A DNA stretch of 64,000 nucleotides from NCBI GenBank assembly GCA_035079385.1, contig JAVHKY010000003.1:15039001-15103000 (forward strand). Reading direction: 5' to 3'. A program made the translations under genes and the position numbers. The notes under the pieces are model-generated. The model was not told where the DNA came from. It did no database searches and worked only from the letters and a program-made list of their open reading frames with translations. Below, piece by piece: positions 45,216 to 56,787 of this stretch. The DNA is from Aspidiotus rigidus (lineage: Eukaryota; Arthropoda; Insecta; Hemiptera; Diaspididae). Within the stretch, counting starts at the first letter, position 1. Every line of letters starts with the position of its first letter.

Positions 45216-46560
45216 CATAATATACCTGATGACACTTGGAAGAATACTTTTAGGTCTTCAGATCAATGCAATAAAGAAGATGAGAAAAAGACAGAAGGAA
45301 ACTCATAAGCGAGTGTTTTTATTCACGTTCCAGCCTCTCCTAGAAATTTCAGTTCTCAGGACTATTCCAAAATTTTCTTTTTTATATACGTGTATAGTTA
45401 CAGATTGTAGCAGTCGGAAGCACTTCAATATTGCCATTTTTGTCAAACGTTCAGCAGAAAAATGAAAATGATTCGCTGTTGCAAGGGAAAATGACAGGTC
45501 CTTTCTTCCCTGCAAGACCCAAAAGTCAGGATTTTCCTTTTCCGATTTTTGTTGTAGCCTTTGTGTAGATTATTTTCGGTGAAAACTTTATTCTCTTGCA
45601 AGGTTTAGAATTGAATGTAGGGGTATCATATCTTGTCGGATTTCATCTTGTAGCTGGTTACAACCATTTGGAAAACACTTCGAAAGGGTGAGAAGTGATT
45701 TGTAAAAACTCGAAAGAATTTAGAGTTTTGGAGCTTGCATTCCTAAATCAAAGATCATGAAGGAGTTCAAGTTCTTCTTAATGACATCACGTCCTCCTCT
45801 ATAGCGTTATATCTATAGTTCATCTTAGTCCTCTTCCCCTCATATGAGTAGCTTGGTTCAGAACCTGAAATTTTTCGAAGTTCCGTAAGTAGGCCGAGAC
45901 CACTTCACCCTACGACGTTGCCGGAAGTCCTTGTAAGGACGTACTGCTCATCTCATGGCATCATTGAATGGACTGTATACCTTAACCTAGTATTTTCTAC
46001 AATATTTTCAACGGCAGTTTCCCCGATTTTATCATAAATTGCCCATCCCCGTCATCGTATGGACTGTATCCCTAAGCCTGGTTCATTCTAAAACTAGGTC
46101 AACTGACTTGGCCTATATTATCGAATTATGTATGACCCAAGCTTGCAGAGTTTTAGCCAAGCCTGTGTTTTTGTGAGGCCCCAATTCTCGGAATTTCAAC
46201 TCAATTTGCGTGCTTGTGGAAACTCCTCACCTCCATATATTGTATACTAAATTACATATTGGCTCAGCATTTAAAATTTCAACAAAGAACCTGTTCTATG
46301 AAGAGGGTGAAAACGTTGACGTCTGGAGAAAAATATTCTGCTCTAACCCTAATTAGACGCCTTGAAAAAGTTTTCTCTTATTTTCTGGCTATTTCGATAT
46401 GGGAAGCAGGACATGAAAGAATTTCTACCATCAAAGGAAAAGAACTAAAAAAATTCAACTCTTGAGCTATATACAGTAGGAGTGAGTTTTTGAAGATTTT
46501 TCACCTTCGCAATATAGATATACAATTTGGAAACTTTGAAAAATTTTGGGGACAAACATA
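45216..46560. other. Gene-free stretch
   Basis: A diverged AGTTCCGTAAGTAGGCCGAG module near 45,880 belongs to the AGGTCAAGG family. No exon supported. Confidence 0.5.
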
Positions 46561-46975
46561 CATGCTATGAGGTACGAGGGGACCGTACAACAGGTTCCCG
46601 ATTAACCCAGGTTCCTTGCAATCTTCATTTAACTTTATTAAAGAAGCCAACCTCGTCTTTCTTCAAAGTCGCTAAAGTAGGTCAAGGCCAAGCATATCCG
46701 ACAAAGTCATCAGTAAGGTCAACACTACAGAGCAGTGCAAGGTTTTTAGGTGGAGCCCGCTATCTCTTTTATTCGGGAACATTCTCAGGAAATTTCCGCG
46801 ACCGAGTGCGAACGCATCCGATCAACCTAAGTTAGGTTAGATTACGGGAAATGGAAAATGGAAAAATTTTGACTCTCGAGATTTATATGATGATGAGAGG
46901 GGGAGACTTGGAAAATATCAACTTTCAAGCTATATACGGAAGGGAACTAGAAAAAATTTTTACTCGACCTATACT
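46561..46975. repeat. Remnants of the satellite-carrying family
   Basis: ACAACAGGTTCCCG...AGGTTCCTTGCAATC edge at about 46,588, AAGTAGGTCAAGGCCAAG at 46,675, AAGTTAGGTTAGATTACGGG at 46,826 and two diverged 45-bp units up to 46,975. Confidence 0.65.
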
Positions 46976-46984
46976 CATATATGA

Positions 46985-47450
46985 GGGGGAACTTGAGGTT
47001 GAAGTCATCTAGGCTAGATATTGTGACGTTCCGCCGGTCGCTGGATACAAACCAAGGTGTCCTCCAGATGAGTTGTTATGAACAGTCTTCAATACTTCCT
47101 GTACTAAGGTTCTTGGAACGACCTGTTGCTGCCGAGTTTCAAGACCATCAACAGATTCTCAAATTCTGTAAAGGACCCCTTGTTCAACTTGTAAGGAGTC
47201 CCGTTGAGACCATAGAATCTTACAATTGACTGACCGTGAACTGACCTCCAGCTACGTTGGTCGAACGTTTTCTTCCTTCCTGCTTAGAATGAAGGCTACC
47301 TCTTGAGCTTGCTCATATTCAAGTTGGTATCAAACCAAGTGTTCTTGATGGCAATTTCCTTCTGGACCTGTCTGTCACAATAGTGGCATTCTTCCAGGCA
47401 TGGTCTTTGTGATAAGGCGTCGGCATTGGATCTTAGCACATAAATGTTAT
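46985..47450 (-). pseudogene. Ty3/gypsy pol remnant (RNase H end to integrase start)
   Basis: The minus strand reads NADALSQRPCLEECHYCDRQ near 47,420-47,360, matching the end of gypsy RNase H. After frameshifts it reads LWSQRDSLQVEQGVLYRI, VVPRTLVQEVLKTVHNN and SGGHLGLYPA near 47,200-47,035, the HHCC-side entry of gypsy integrases (typical GHLGxxKT). Stops and frameshifts are frequent. No LTR, protease, RT core or integrase DDE domain was found nearby. Confidence 0.75.
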
Positions 47451-48270
47451 CATCTGCACTCTGAAATTTGGAGATTCTTATTTCTTGGACTATTCAAGTT
47501 GGTCCCACCAAGGTAGAATTCTGCTTCTTTTTTTTAAATCAGTTTTGGACTACTGAACCGCACGTGACTTTCTTCACTGTAGATGAAACATTGTCGGCTG
47601 TTTCCGCCACTTTCCGCTCTGACTTGTTTTGACGTCTGTCGCCGAGATATCTTCAAGGTTCTAGACGGCGGTTGAATTATGCAACTTATCCTTCATGTCT
47701 TTTCCAGATTCTTCGCCATTCATGCATTATCCTGTTGATTTTATCGAGCTCTCGTTATCGCGCTCTCATAATACTATACAAATTTATGTAGGTTAGAATA
47801 TAGGAATTTTTCCAGGCTAGATCAAGTTTAGAGAGAGCCTTGAGGAGATATTTACAGTTCAGTATCGTACAACACGATTGTAGGCACTCAGGTATAATAC
47901 AGAATGCTAAGCATATCAATATTCACTTTCACAATAAAATATAGAAGGACCGTCGGTCGAAAACGATCCTGTATTCATTAAATTTTGCGATTCAAGTATT
48001 TTCGTTTTTTGTGTTCTATATTTTATTGAAATGTGTCGCACCACTCTGGAACAAATTGAAATTATTCACTCTCACAAAGCTAAAGCCTCCCTTACAGCAA
48101 CTTTCTTTTTTGAAGGATAAACTCGCTTTCTTCAAGCCACTTGTTCTTTTTCCACCAAGTCTGTACAAAAAGAAATTTTTGTACGTCTGAGAGACCGCGA
48201 ATACGTCTACTCGCTTAAACATGAAGAAAACAAGAATAAGACAAGATGTTTGCCTCGGGGCCGCGAAGTT
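47451..48270. other. No gene recognised
   Basis: May contain further unreadable parts of the gypsy relic. No supported feature. Confidence 0.45.
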
Positions 48271-48274
48271 TGTA

Positions 48275-49300
48275 GATTTTCCGTTGCCATTGCGATGGCC
48301 TTTATTTTTTAGCGGGGAACCCGCTATCCATTTTGTTAGGAGATTACATCTTCAGAAAACGTCCGCGTCCGCGAAGTTAGTAACCTAAGTACCTCCCAAC
48401 CAACATTTTTCTCCTCTCAGCCACCCTGAGATCACTGTTTAGATCAATTCAGAGTGACCGGGAGGATGATTAATAGCCGAAGTATGAGGGGGAAACCCGT
48501 CCAGTGCATAAGTCATCACGACAAGTCTCTGCGGGCAACCCCCAAGTATGGAAGCACTTACTATAAATTACACTTAAGATGATAAAACCCCTTGCAGGTT
48601 AGGTTAGGTTATGGGACTTAGAAGAATTTCGAGTCTCGAGCTATATATGAAAGGAGGGGGACTTAGAAGAATTTCAAGTCTCGAGCTATATATAATAGGG
48701 GGAGGGGGACTTGGAAGAATTTTGACTTTCGAGCTACCGTCCAACCAAAAACTTAGAAAAATTTTGTGACTCGAGCTATATATGATAGGAGGGGGACTTA
48801 GAAGAATTTCGAGTCTTGAGCTATATATGATAGAAGGGGGACTTAGAAGATTCAGAAGAATTTCGAGTCTCTAGCTATATATGATAGGAGGGGGACTCGG
48901 AAGAATTGTGACTTCCGAGCTATATATGATAGAAGGGGGACTTAGAAGAATTTCGAGTTTCGAGCTATATATATGATAGGAGGGGGACTTAGAAGTATTT
49001 CGAGTCTCTAGCTATATATGAAAGGAGGGGGACTTGGAAGAATTTCGAGCCTCGAACTATATATGATAGGAGGGGGACTTGGAAGAATTGTGACTTCCGA
49101 GCTATATATGATAGAAGGGGGACTTAGAAGAATTTCGACTCTCGAGCTATATATGATAGGAGGGAAGGTAGAATGATAATTTCGATTTGAATTATATGAC
49201 AAGATTATCAACTCAGTTCCACACCACCTGAGAGGTCGAGTTAAGGAATTGCGGGTTCCCCGCTGCCATTGCAACGTCTGCAATGGCTTCTAATTTTTTC
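48275..49300 (-). mobile_element. Satellite-carrying hairpin-ended element, copy 2
   Basis: Inverted relative to copy 1 at 29.9 kb, with the same parts in mirror order. From the left on +: hairpin GCCATTGCGATGGC, hairpin at 48,311-48,325, a TTAGGAGATTACATC/CGTCCGCGTCCGCG block, then a 200-bp stretch absent from copy 1 (about 48,395-48,600, including CCCTGAGATCACTGTTTAG), about 13 satellite units, a unique segment, hairpin TGCGGG-TTC-CCCGCT at 49,250-49,264 and the outer hairpin GCCATTGCAACGTCTGCAAT. A 91-codon stretch is identical in translation between the copies, showing recent shared origin or gene conversion. Confidence 0.82.
48311..48325. repeat. GAA-loop hairpin, AGCGGG type (perfect)
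   Basis: AGCGGG-GAA-CCCGCT, a perfect 6-bp stem. The equivalent in copy 1 (30,900-30,914) is AGCGGG-TTC-TCCGCT, with one changed pair. Confidence 0.8.
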
Positions 49301-52300
49301 TGTTAAATTCTCATTGATTCGAGTAGAAGTTTGTTTCTGATTCCTGTCCAATTTTTCTTTGAAACACTTAGATTATCATCGGGAAACGTTGATGAAGGAG
49401 AATGAGGAAGTGAAATCTAGAATCATTAGGAGGAAAAAGTTGTGGAGAGGTGACTTCTGGCAACGAATTCAAAGACTTTTTACCAGTTCGAGGAATTGAG
49501 AAGATTGTTCGATAATGGGCCGGAGAGACTTTGAAAAGTTTCCTGCAGTCCGATTCATCTCAAAAACTTATAAAAATTTGGATACTGGAATCAGAGAAGG
49601 TAGTTATTGATTGTGACCTGCTTTATCGACTAGACTTTTCATAGTCTGTTAGCCACAACCCAACGAGCTTCTGATCATCTAAGCATACCTGTGTATATCT
49701 GTGATTGATCCAGTTAATAAAACCTCCATCACAATTGGTGACTCATTCTCAAGCCCCTCTTCTAGCCGTTTTTATAGCCTGACTATGAAAGATATCCGCC
49801 TTTGAAATAGATGGATGGTTCAAAGTCGCTTCTGATCACAATATCGCAAAAGATTTCTCTCTGCATCATTCTTTCGAATGTATTACGTTATCGGTACACA
49901 TCACGAAGTCATACGCTATAGTGTTTAGCGAAGAACATATCCTGGAACACCGATAATCTTAAGTATCTTGATTATTGGACAGGGGAATGTAAATTGAAAA
50001 TCATGTACGCCAATATCAACCTGTAGGATAGAGAACATTATATTATAGAGCATACTACTTATAAATAAAACAAAATGAAAAGGGTATTAATAAGCCAGAC
50101 GAGCAGAAATATAGCTCCAATATAAATGCCCGCGGCTTCGTTAATACGGCTTCGTCGATATGATGTTCTCCGTCCTGAATCAAAGTGGAAAAAGAATATA
50201 GGTACTGTGGAATAAAAAAAAAAATAGTTAGTGTATACAACGCTTGGCAACAGTGCTTTAAAAACCGGTCCACCTCTGGAGGCTTGAATTCTTTATAATT
50301 TAAAGCAATAAATATAAAAGAAGATAAATTGAATTTCCGAACGCAGATATTAGATAGTATGGTAAATGGATGAACGTTTTTTTTTTTTTTCTTCTTCTGT
50401 ACCAGTTCGTTCTTTATTCATTTTCTTAATAAAGGTATTTAAATTTGCTGAGACTGGATTGAGACTTTGAAAGCGAGACTCATACTGTAGATAAGATGCA
50501 TCATTGAAGAGCAGTACTGCGGTGACTTCTTGTTAAGAGTTTTACCGAATACGGCGATTCGATGTTGTTCAGTTTACCAACTTTGACGGTACATTTAGTG
50601 GCACCTAACCGTAATTTACCGTCTAAGATGGTGCACCATCACGAGTGCTGTCAGTTGAACATGTCACACTGCGCACGTCCTCGAAAGTGTTAACAATGGC
50701 AAAACCTGATTAATCATTCGCAATTAACCGATGTCGTGACCGCAAAGTAAAGAAAAAAAATCGAAAATAATTTTTAATGCTCACGAAAAAAACTCTCCGA
50801 AAATTACCGAGAAATTACAAAAATTTTTTCTCACGTCGATTCATCCGTTGATGGGTCGACGATAGGAAGGTGAATATTTGAATATACCTGTACAACCATA
50901 CAACTCACTGTCGTGTCCGAACGTCCGAACACGATGACCAGATTGGTATTCTGTTGATGTGAACTGTTGTTGATTGAAATTATTTGACCATCGTATTTTT
51001 TTTCTTCTTCTTCAAGACCTCACACATCGTACAAATTGAAAATCCGGATTTACATACAGTCGTTAACGAATGCTTACACACGTTTGAAGAAAAATCAAAA
51101 TTTCATATTTTATACACTCTTCTTTCTCTCTCGCGCATACTCATCGCACTTTGCTATCTTGGTCGCCCTCCTTCGTGTATACCGACGAAATTCGTGCGAG
51201 AAGGCTAGTTTTTCTGAAAGTGCAAATGACAAACGACATTTCGAAACCGCGCGACAAACTGGATAAAATTAATTGCAAATGGTTAACGATGACTTGCGAG
51301 TAGTTCCAACTCGAATTCGATGGTGGCAAAGCGATATAAACGATTCGTATTTCATTTGATTCTTTCAAAATGATACTTGGTTTGGAAGTGAGAACGGAAA
51401 GACAAACAATATGGAATTGATTTTCGAAGGAATAAAACGTTTAACCTCCCGCGGCGTATCTTGGAGCATATTACTATAAGTATCACGAGAGGAGAACCAT
51501 CAAACGAGAAGGACGGCCTAAACTTTCTCCCTCTCCAGTTCTTATATTATACCAGATTCAAACTTATGGAGAGATGACTCTTGTGTACATGAAAATTGCA
51601 GGGTGAACGAACGAACGAACGTTCGAATGCTTCATGAGAACGTGTAATGACGTTCTTTCACTTTCAATTAGGGAGACAAGTGGAGGTTCGCTGTGGTATT
51701 TATGTAAGAATGTAAGGATAGGTCAAGTACCGCACTCCAGCCTGTAGCGTTACTATCGACTGATATGATGATTATAATAAAATTTTCATCATCACCGGTT
51801 TCCTGCAATCAAGATGTAAGTATACTGTATACCACTACCTTCTCGTGATTCTATCCGAAGATAAAAGCGAGAAAGATTTTTCTTTATTATGAATAAAAAA
51901 TAACGAGAAAGAAAAAATTATGAATCGACAAAAATTTGTCGATTACCCGTAATAGACATGAAACCAAGTAGGAAAAATTAACATTGAAAATACCAAAGGC
52001 TACTAAAGGCGCGAAATAGATTTCGTCAAAAGAAGTTCTTATGGCGATAAAACAAATAAAGAATAACTGAATAATTATATTTAAACTATCTCGGACATTT
52101 TTTTTTTCTTTTAGAGAGCTAGATTATTATAAAACTATTTTAATACTGGACAGATCTATTACTAGAGAATGCAGAAAGTATAAGAGAAAAGATAGGAACG
52201 AGGATAGGATGAGCAAGATCGATTTTTCTGATATCCACTGCAAGACTGAGTTCAAAGTGTATACACTTATGCAGTGTCTTCTTTACATGACTTCCCTCTG

Positions 52301-53550
52301 AATGCGCACCTGTTGTTACTTGGACATTTCCTGCCAAATATTGTTCATCAGTTTCAAGGATGGTGCGGTGCAAAACAGAATACTTAATTGATGAAAATAA
52401 TAGGATGATATCATGCGAAGGGATCTTTGAAGTAAACGACATGAAATTCTTCTTCTAAATTGAATCAGGTAGACTTTCTCGGTCGTTGCGGCCTATGGTT
52501 TTTAGAGAGAATCAGAGAGAAGAATCGAATGGGGAATCAAGCATGCATGAAATGTGAGAGTTTCATCAAGAAATAGTTGTCATATTTTTTAGGTCGTACA
52601 ATTTTGGATTACTTTTTGCTCAAATTCGAAAAGTCTTCCAGATCCTCGGTAAATGAATTACCGCCTAAAATTCAGAACCCTTCCAAATTTTGGCGAGGAA
52701 TTGAGAAACATATCGGTTTCTAAGCCACATGCAAGGAAAGTATTTGAAGATGAACATGATTGCCTTCGCATACATGGAGGAGGAGTAGAGGCGTGCTTTT
52801 CCTCTCCACTTCAAACTTTTGAAATAAAATCTCGCTCGTCAAGTGATCATATATTATGACTCGTGATAGTTCTTAATGTAGGTGACGCTCTCTTCAACGC
52901 AATTTTTCAATTCTCCTAGTTCTCCCTCGACTGTGGAAAACACAAGCATTATAGAGGAATACATCATCAGATCATCACAAGTGTGAGCACGGAATTCCCC
53001 ATTGTCCATTCAATTTCATTTCACAATTTACTCCTGGAGATTTTTTTATTAGCTAGTAACTTTGTCTCTTCTCTCACTTTCCTACATAGTGATAATAATA
53101 ACAATTAAAAATATAATACTATCGATATTTTTAAACCAGAAACTGAATTACCGTTATCTTTTTTTCCTAATTTTACTATCTTCTCTACTGGACGAAAACA
53201 ACTTAATTCTCCAAATTTACATGCTCGCAAGAAAATGTTTTTTTTTTTTTTTTTTTTTTTATGGCTCAACAATAGTGCTGTTAGTGATGAAGAAGTAATT
53301 CGCGGTAGGAGGCTCTCTATGAAATTTAACAGCGAAAGAGACTTTACAATAGGCCGCTAGACCGCATATGAATCATCTTTTACTAAAACGTGTACTGTAT
53401 TATGTAAAGCACGCCAAGGGGGAGGAGAATATATTATCCAGGAAAAAAAAAAAGGTTAATATTATTCAAATAAATGACGTTATTAATGATACACCTACTA
53501 AGACAAAAAAAAAAGTTCACCAAGGATCTTATTCATGGTTGATATAAAAA
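49301..53550. other. Gene-free stretch
   Basis: AATAAAACCTCCATCACAATTGGTGACTC near 49,718 looks like an LTR 3' edge next to a primer-binding region, but no partner LTR was found. A (CGAA)4 run lies at about 51,606 and a long T-run at 53,240-53,262. Frames of 60-100 codons match nothing I know. Confidence 0.5.
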
Positions 53551-53558
53551 ATGCGGTC

Positions 53559-54175
53559 TGTATATAAGATATTGTGAACTGCATTGAGCTTAGGTTTGGT
53601 TTTCGAACGACTAACAGCATCACAGAATGTATTAAAAGTGTATCACAATTAAGATGAACTACGAGCGACTTGTTTCAGACTCCGAGCACGATTTCTACGA
53701 GTAGAGTGCTAGAAGTTCTCTCAACGCTGGCCTATGCATTGTATACTGCATAAGTGGCATGAATTAGAAGTATGTGTGCTGTACATGCGAGGAACAATCG
53801 AACGAAAAAGAAGAAAAAAAGAAACAAAACTATGTGTACCGTAAGTTCGTCTACAGAATAACGGCTGCAGCAGAAGTAAAAATTCTTTCTTTTGCACGCG
53901 ATGTTAAGATGCGCGCCTTATCAACCTGTCGAGAAAATCGTGACTGTAGCATTCTGTGTCTCCTCTGTATTCTGTGTACTTATAAAGGTAGGATTTACAG
54001 AAGACTATAGAAGTTGTAGGCTTAGATGATTTTTGGTCTCACATCAGCTCGTCACCGTGTAGCATTTGTATTTCCCTTTTCTCTGTATCTCCAAATACTA
54101 CAAATACTTTCTTCTGTACCTCATATATATGTGTATATCATACATGTTCCTTCAATAAAGTGTTTGCGGATCGCT
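53559..54175 (+). other. Candidate short transcription unit
   Basis: TATATAAG at about 53,557-53,564 sits roughly 25-30 bases before GAACTGCATTGAGC, and an AATAAA at about 54,153 is followed by GTGTTTGCGG, so core-promoter and poly(A) signals are spaced about 600 bp apart. The first ATG (about 53,654) gives a 16-codon frame; a 78-codon frame at 53,774-54,010 is Cys/Lys-rich and unrecognised. It could be a short non-coding RNA, a solo LTR or chance. Confidence 0.25.
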
Positions 54176-54375
54176 TCGAGAATAATGTAAGTCTTTTTCC
54201 TCCTCTGAGATTTTGGAAAGCGCTCATTACCCGTAAATTTAATCACAATTAGTGGTGTGGGCGTAGGAGAAGAAGATTAGGAGAGATAAATCTCTCCTTA
54301 AAAGAATTTGGTCTGTAAAAATATCGAGGAAAAACTGCTGCCATCCCCTTCTTTGAAACACTTTCTCGATTTGAC

Positions 54376-54520
54376 ATTACTTACTTTTGGAGGGGGGTAG
54401 TTAGTAGATGAGAATACAAGCGAAAAATTTAGTCACCTCGTCGGGATCCGAACCCGAGTCGTTACTTACTTTTGTATGCTTTAGGTCGTCAACAACTATT
54501 TCTCATTTCTTATTCTTTTT
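54376..54520 (-). mobile_element. Possible tRNA-derived SINE fragment
   Basis: On the minus strand CTCGGGTTCGGATCCCGACG matches a tRNA T-arm with a pol III B box (GGTTCGxxxCC). It is preceded by GTTGACGACCTAAAGCATAC, resembling the D-arm-to-anticodon side of a degraded tRNA head. TTACTTACTTTT occurs on both sides of the B-box portion. A convincing A box and a body or tail are lacking. Confidence 0.35.
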
Positions 54521-54825
54521 TTTTTCATGAGCCCCGCTATTCTTATAAATTAGTATTATTAATTTATGTTAAACTTTGAGAGGTTGATGAAAAACGGGCA
54601 CATGATTGTCCCTGAGGATTTATCCTGAAGCCTATAAAGCTTGAATGTCTATAAAATACCCATCTGCGACATGTTCTCAGGACAAAGTATTTTGAGGCTA
54701 AGAAATTTCTCGACATTGGTCCTCGAGGAATATCCCCGAACTTAGCGGTCTAAATGGTGACAAGTCCTCAAGTAGCGATGCTCCCTGGTCCAAAGTGTGA
54801 CATGTCCCTAACGTTTACCTCTTAA

Positions 54826-55323
54826 GGGTGTGCTTTACTCGTGAAAATATGCTCTTAAAACATGGTACTAAAATCACATTTTACTGCTTGGATTTTTAAC
54901 GGATCTCTCTGAATAATTGCAATGTTTTCCAGAAAGGTCCAACCAAAAGCGCTATCGAAGCAGAATTTTCAAATTTTTTCTTATACTTTCTTAATCAAAC
55001 GTTGAAATTGGTAAAAATTCGTATATTTTCTGACGAGAGTGAAATTCTTCTGAAGTCAAAATTTAGGATTCTGTTTCGATAGCGCCTTTCGTTGAACCCT
55101 TTTGTACAACATTTCCAAAGATCGGAAAAATTCGTCGGAAAATGGAGCCCTGAGATGTGACCTTGCAAAATCATTTCTCATTTGTTACGAGGACTACCCA
55201 TACGCACGCCCGACAAGCGTCGCGTAGTGACCGCTGGCTTCCCGAACCTTGCAGGGTTTTTGGGGGTGTTTATGCAACTTATCGTACACCGTTTCGGAGT
55301 TCCCGAACAAGTAAAGCACACCC
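54826..55323. mobile_element. 498-bp inverted-repeat element at TTAA
   Basis: TTAA flanks both ends (54,822-54,825 and 55,324-55,327). The ends are GGGTGTGCTTTACTCG and its reverse complement with one change. A second inverted pair lies inside: CGCTATCGAAGCAGAATTTT near 54,950 and GATTCTGTTTCGATAGCGCC near 55,068. TTAA duplications are characteristic of piggyBac-type elements. No transposase; a MITE. Confidence 0.8.
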
Positions 55324-56196
55324 TTAAGTTCGGCGCTTCAAATAGTGATACGTCCTCAAGGAATATATACCGGGAACTCAGAGGCCAGCAGGCCGAATAA
55401 GAACAGTGCTGATGAACTGGGACATGGCCTTTGGAATGGGAGGATAAGGGGAACAATTTTGACCACAACTAAGTTTATATTCATGCGTAAGGTAATATTG
55501 GACTAGGTAGACTGGACACCGTTCAAATAAATCATGATTGAAATACGAAACGCTAGACTACAGCTCAGAGGTTATGCTCAGTGGGCAACTCGAACTACAT
55601 CCAGTTACTCACCTCAGTGAAGGGTTCAAGAACGTGTATATTCGAGTGTATTCTTGAATAGGAATCGGAAGCCTGAGCGAAAGATCTAGGGACTCTTGTA
55701 CTGAAATATATATTTACTCGAATGGCGGTGTACATTAAGATTCGCACTCAAATACATATTCGAATAACAATTCATAGTTTGCAAAATTTAAAATACGAGT
55801 AAACTTTATGAAAATGTGTACATGTCATTTGGAATACATAATTTCGATCATACGAGTAAACTCACTTATCGGAACGCTCATAATGAGTGAGTGAGGTGTA
55901 AGTAGAGCACTAATATTGAAAAACGGTTTTTCCAATTGTAGAAATCTACTTTATTAGTTGCTTATACAAGAGTACTTTCGGGTGTTATAAGGCCTTAACC
56001 ATGAGTTTTTATAGTATAACACTGTGATCTTATTGCCTATAACAATGCTGTGTTATGATTGGTTTACTTCTTAGAAACTTATTCTTACAATAATGTGACA
56101 TTGTGTTCTTATTGGCTAAAACATACTGCTTAGTGATTGGTTCAATCTATTGTCCTGAATGCTGCGTTTCTATTGGCTACCTGGATTCCTGCCTTC

Positions 56197-56545
56197 TCAT
56201 TGGTTGGTTCTGTTCTTCTTCTCTCGTCCAATCACCAGGCTGAATAACTTTTCGCTGTCAAATGTGATTACATTGTTCAAGGAGCAGGCTTTCTCCCTCT
56301 TGGCTTTTGCAATCTCCATTTGTTCCCAGAGTTTTCTTCTCTTTATGCGATTCTCTACATGTATGACTTCCAATATTTCCTCTCCATGGTGGTTTTCTTC
56401 GTTACAGTGTTTCCCGAACAGTGACTTGCCATCTTCTTTCTCCCTCGACGTTTTGTTCTCCTTTCTCCTGATCTCAAACTTTCTCCCAGTCTCACCGATA
56501 TAGATCCCCTCGCACTGTTCACAACTGAGCTTGTACACTCGCTCA
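56197..56545 (-). pseudogene. PLE GIY-YIG endonuclease fragment
   Basis: Reads YKLSCEQCEGIYIGETGRKF then EIRRKENKTS through to NNVITFDSEKLFSLVIGREK. The His of the RRKEH motif in copy A is Asn here, and a one-base loss near 56,540 shifts the frame just before YKLSC. Inactive. Confidence 0.88.
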
Positions 56546-56730
56546 AGCTTTCCTTGTCCTTTTGTTCCGTCTGGTCATCGCTGATTCTCTTCACCATGGG
56601 TTGGTTATTCTAGATACCCACATTTATATTGTAGCCATTAATGAAAGAGCGAATCACAACACAGTATTGTTATAGCCAATAAGATCACAGTGTTATACTA
56701 TAAAAACCCATGGTTAAGGCCTTGTTCTCC

Positions 56731-56787
56731 AGTTGCGACACGACTGATGATGGGATAACACCCGAAAGTACTCTTGTAAAAGCAACT
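56731..56787 (+). ncRNA. Hammerhead-ribozyme-like motif (PLE copy C)
   Basis: AGTTGC, GAC, ACGA, CTGATGA, T, GGG-ATAACA-CCC, GAAA, GTACTC, TTGT, AAAA, GCAACT. Inner stem I here is ACGA/TTGT with one G-T wobble; everything else matches copy A. Its orientation puts it on + while the endonuclease frame is on -, as expected for inverted terminal repeats. Confidence 0.55.

Noticed and set aside
45216..53550. Intact LTR retrotransposon linking the gypsy scrap at 47 kb to the LTR-like edge at 49.7 kb
   Set aside because: Orientation and order do not fit, no second LTR was found, and the hairpin-ended element lies between them.
54376..54520. Functional tRNA gene on the minus strand
   Set aside because: Only a B box/T-arm is clear. 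The acceptor stem and A box do not pair or match, so at best it is a SINE fragment.
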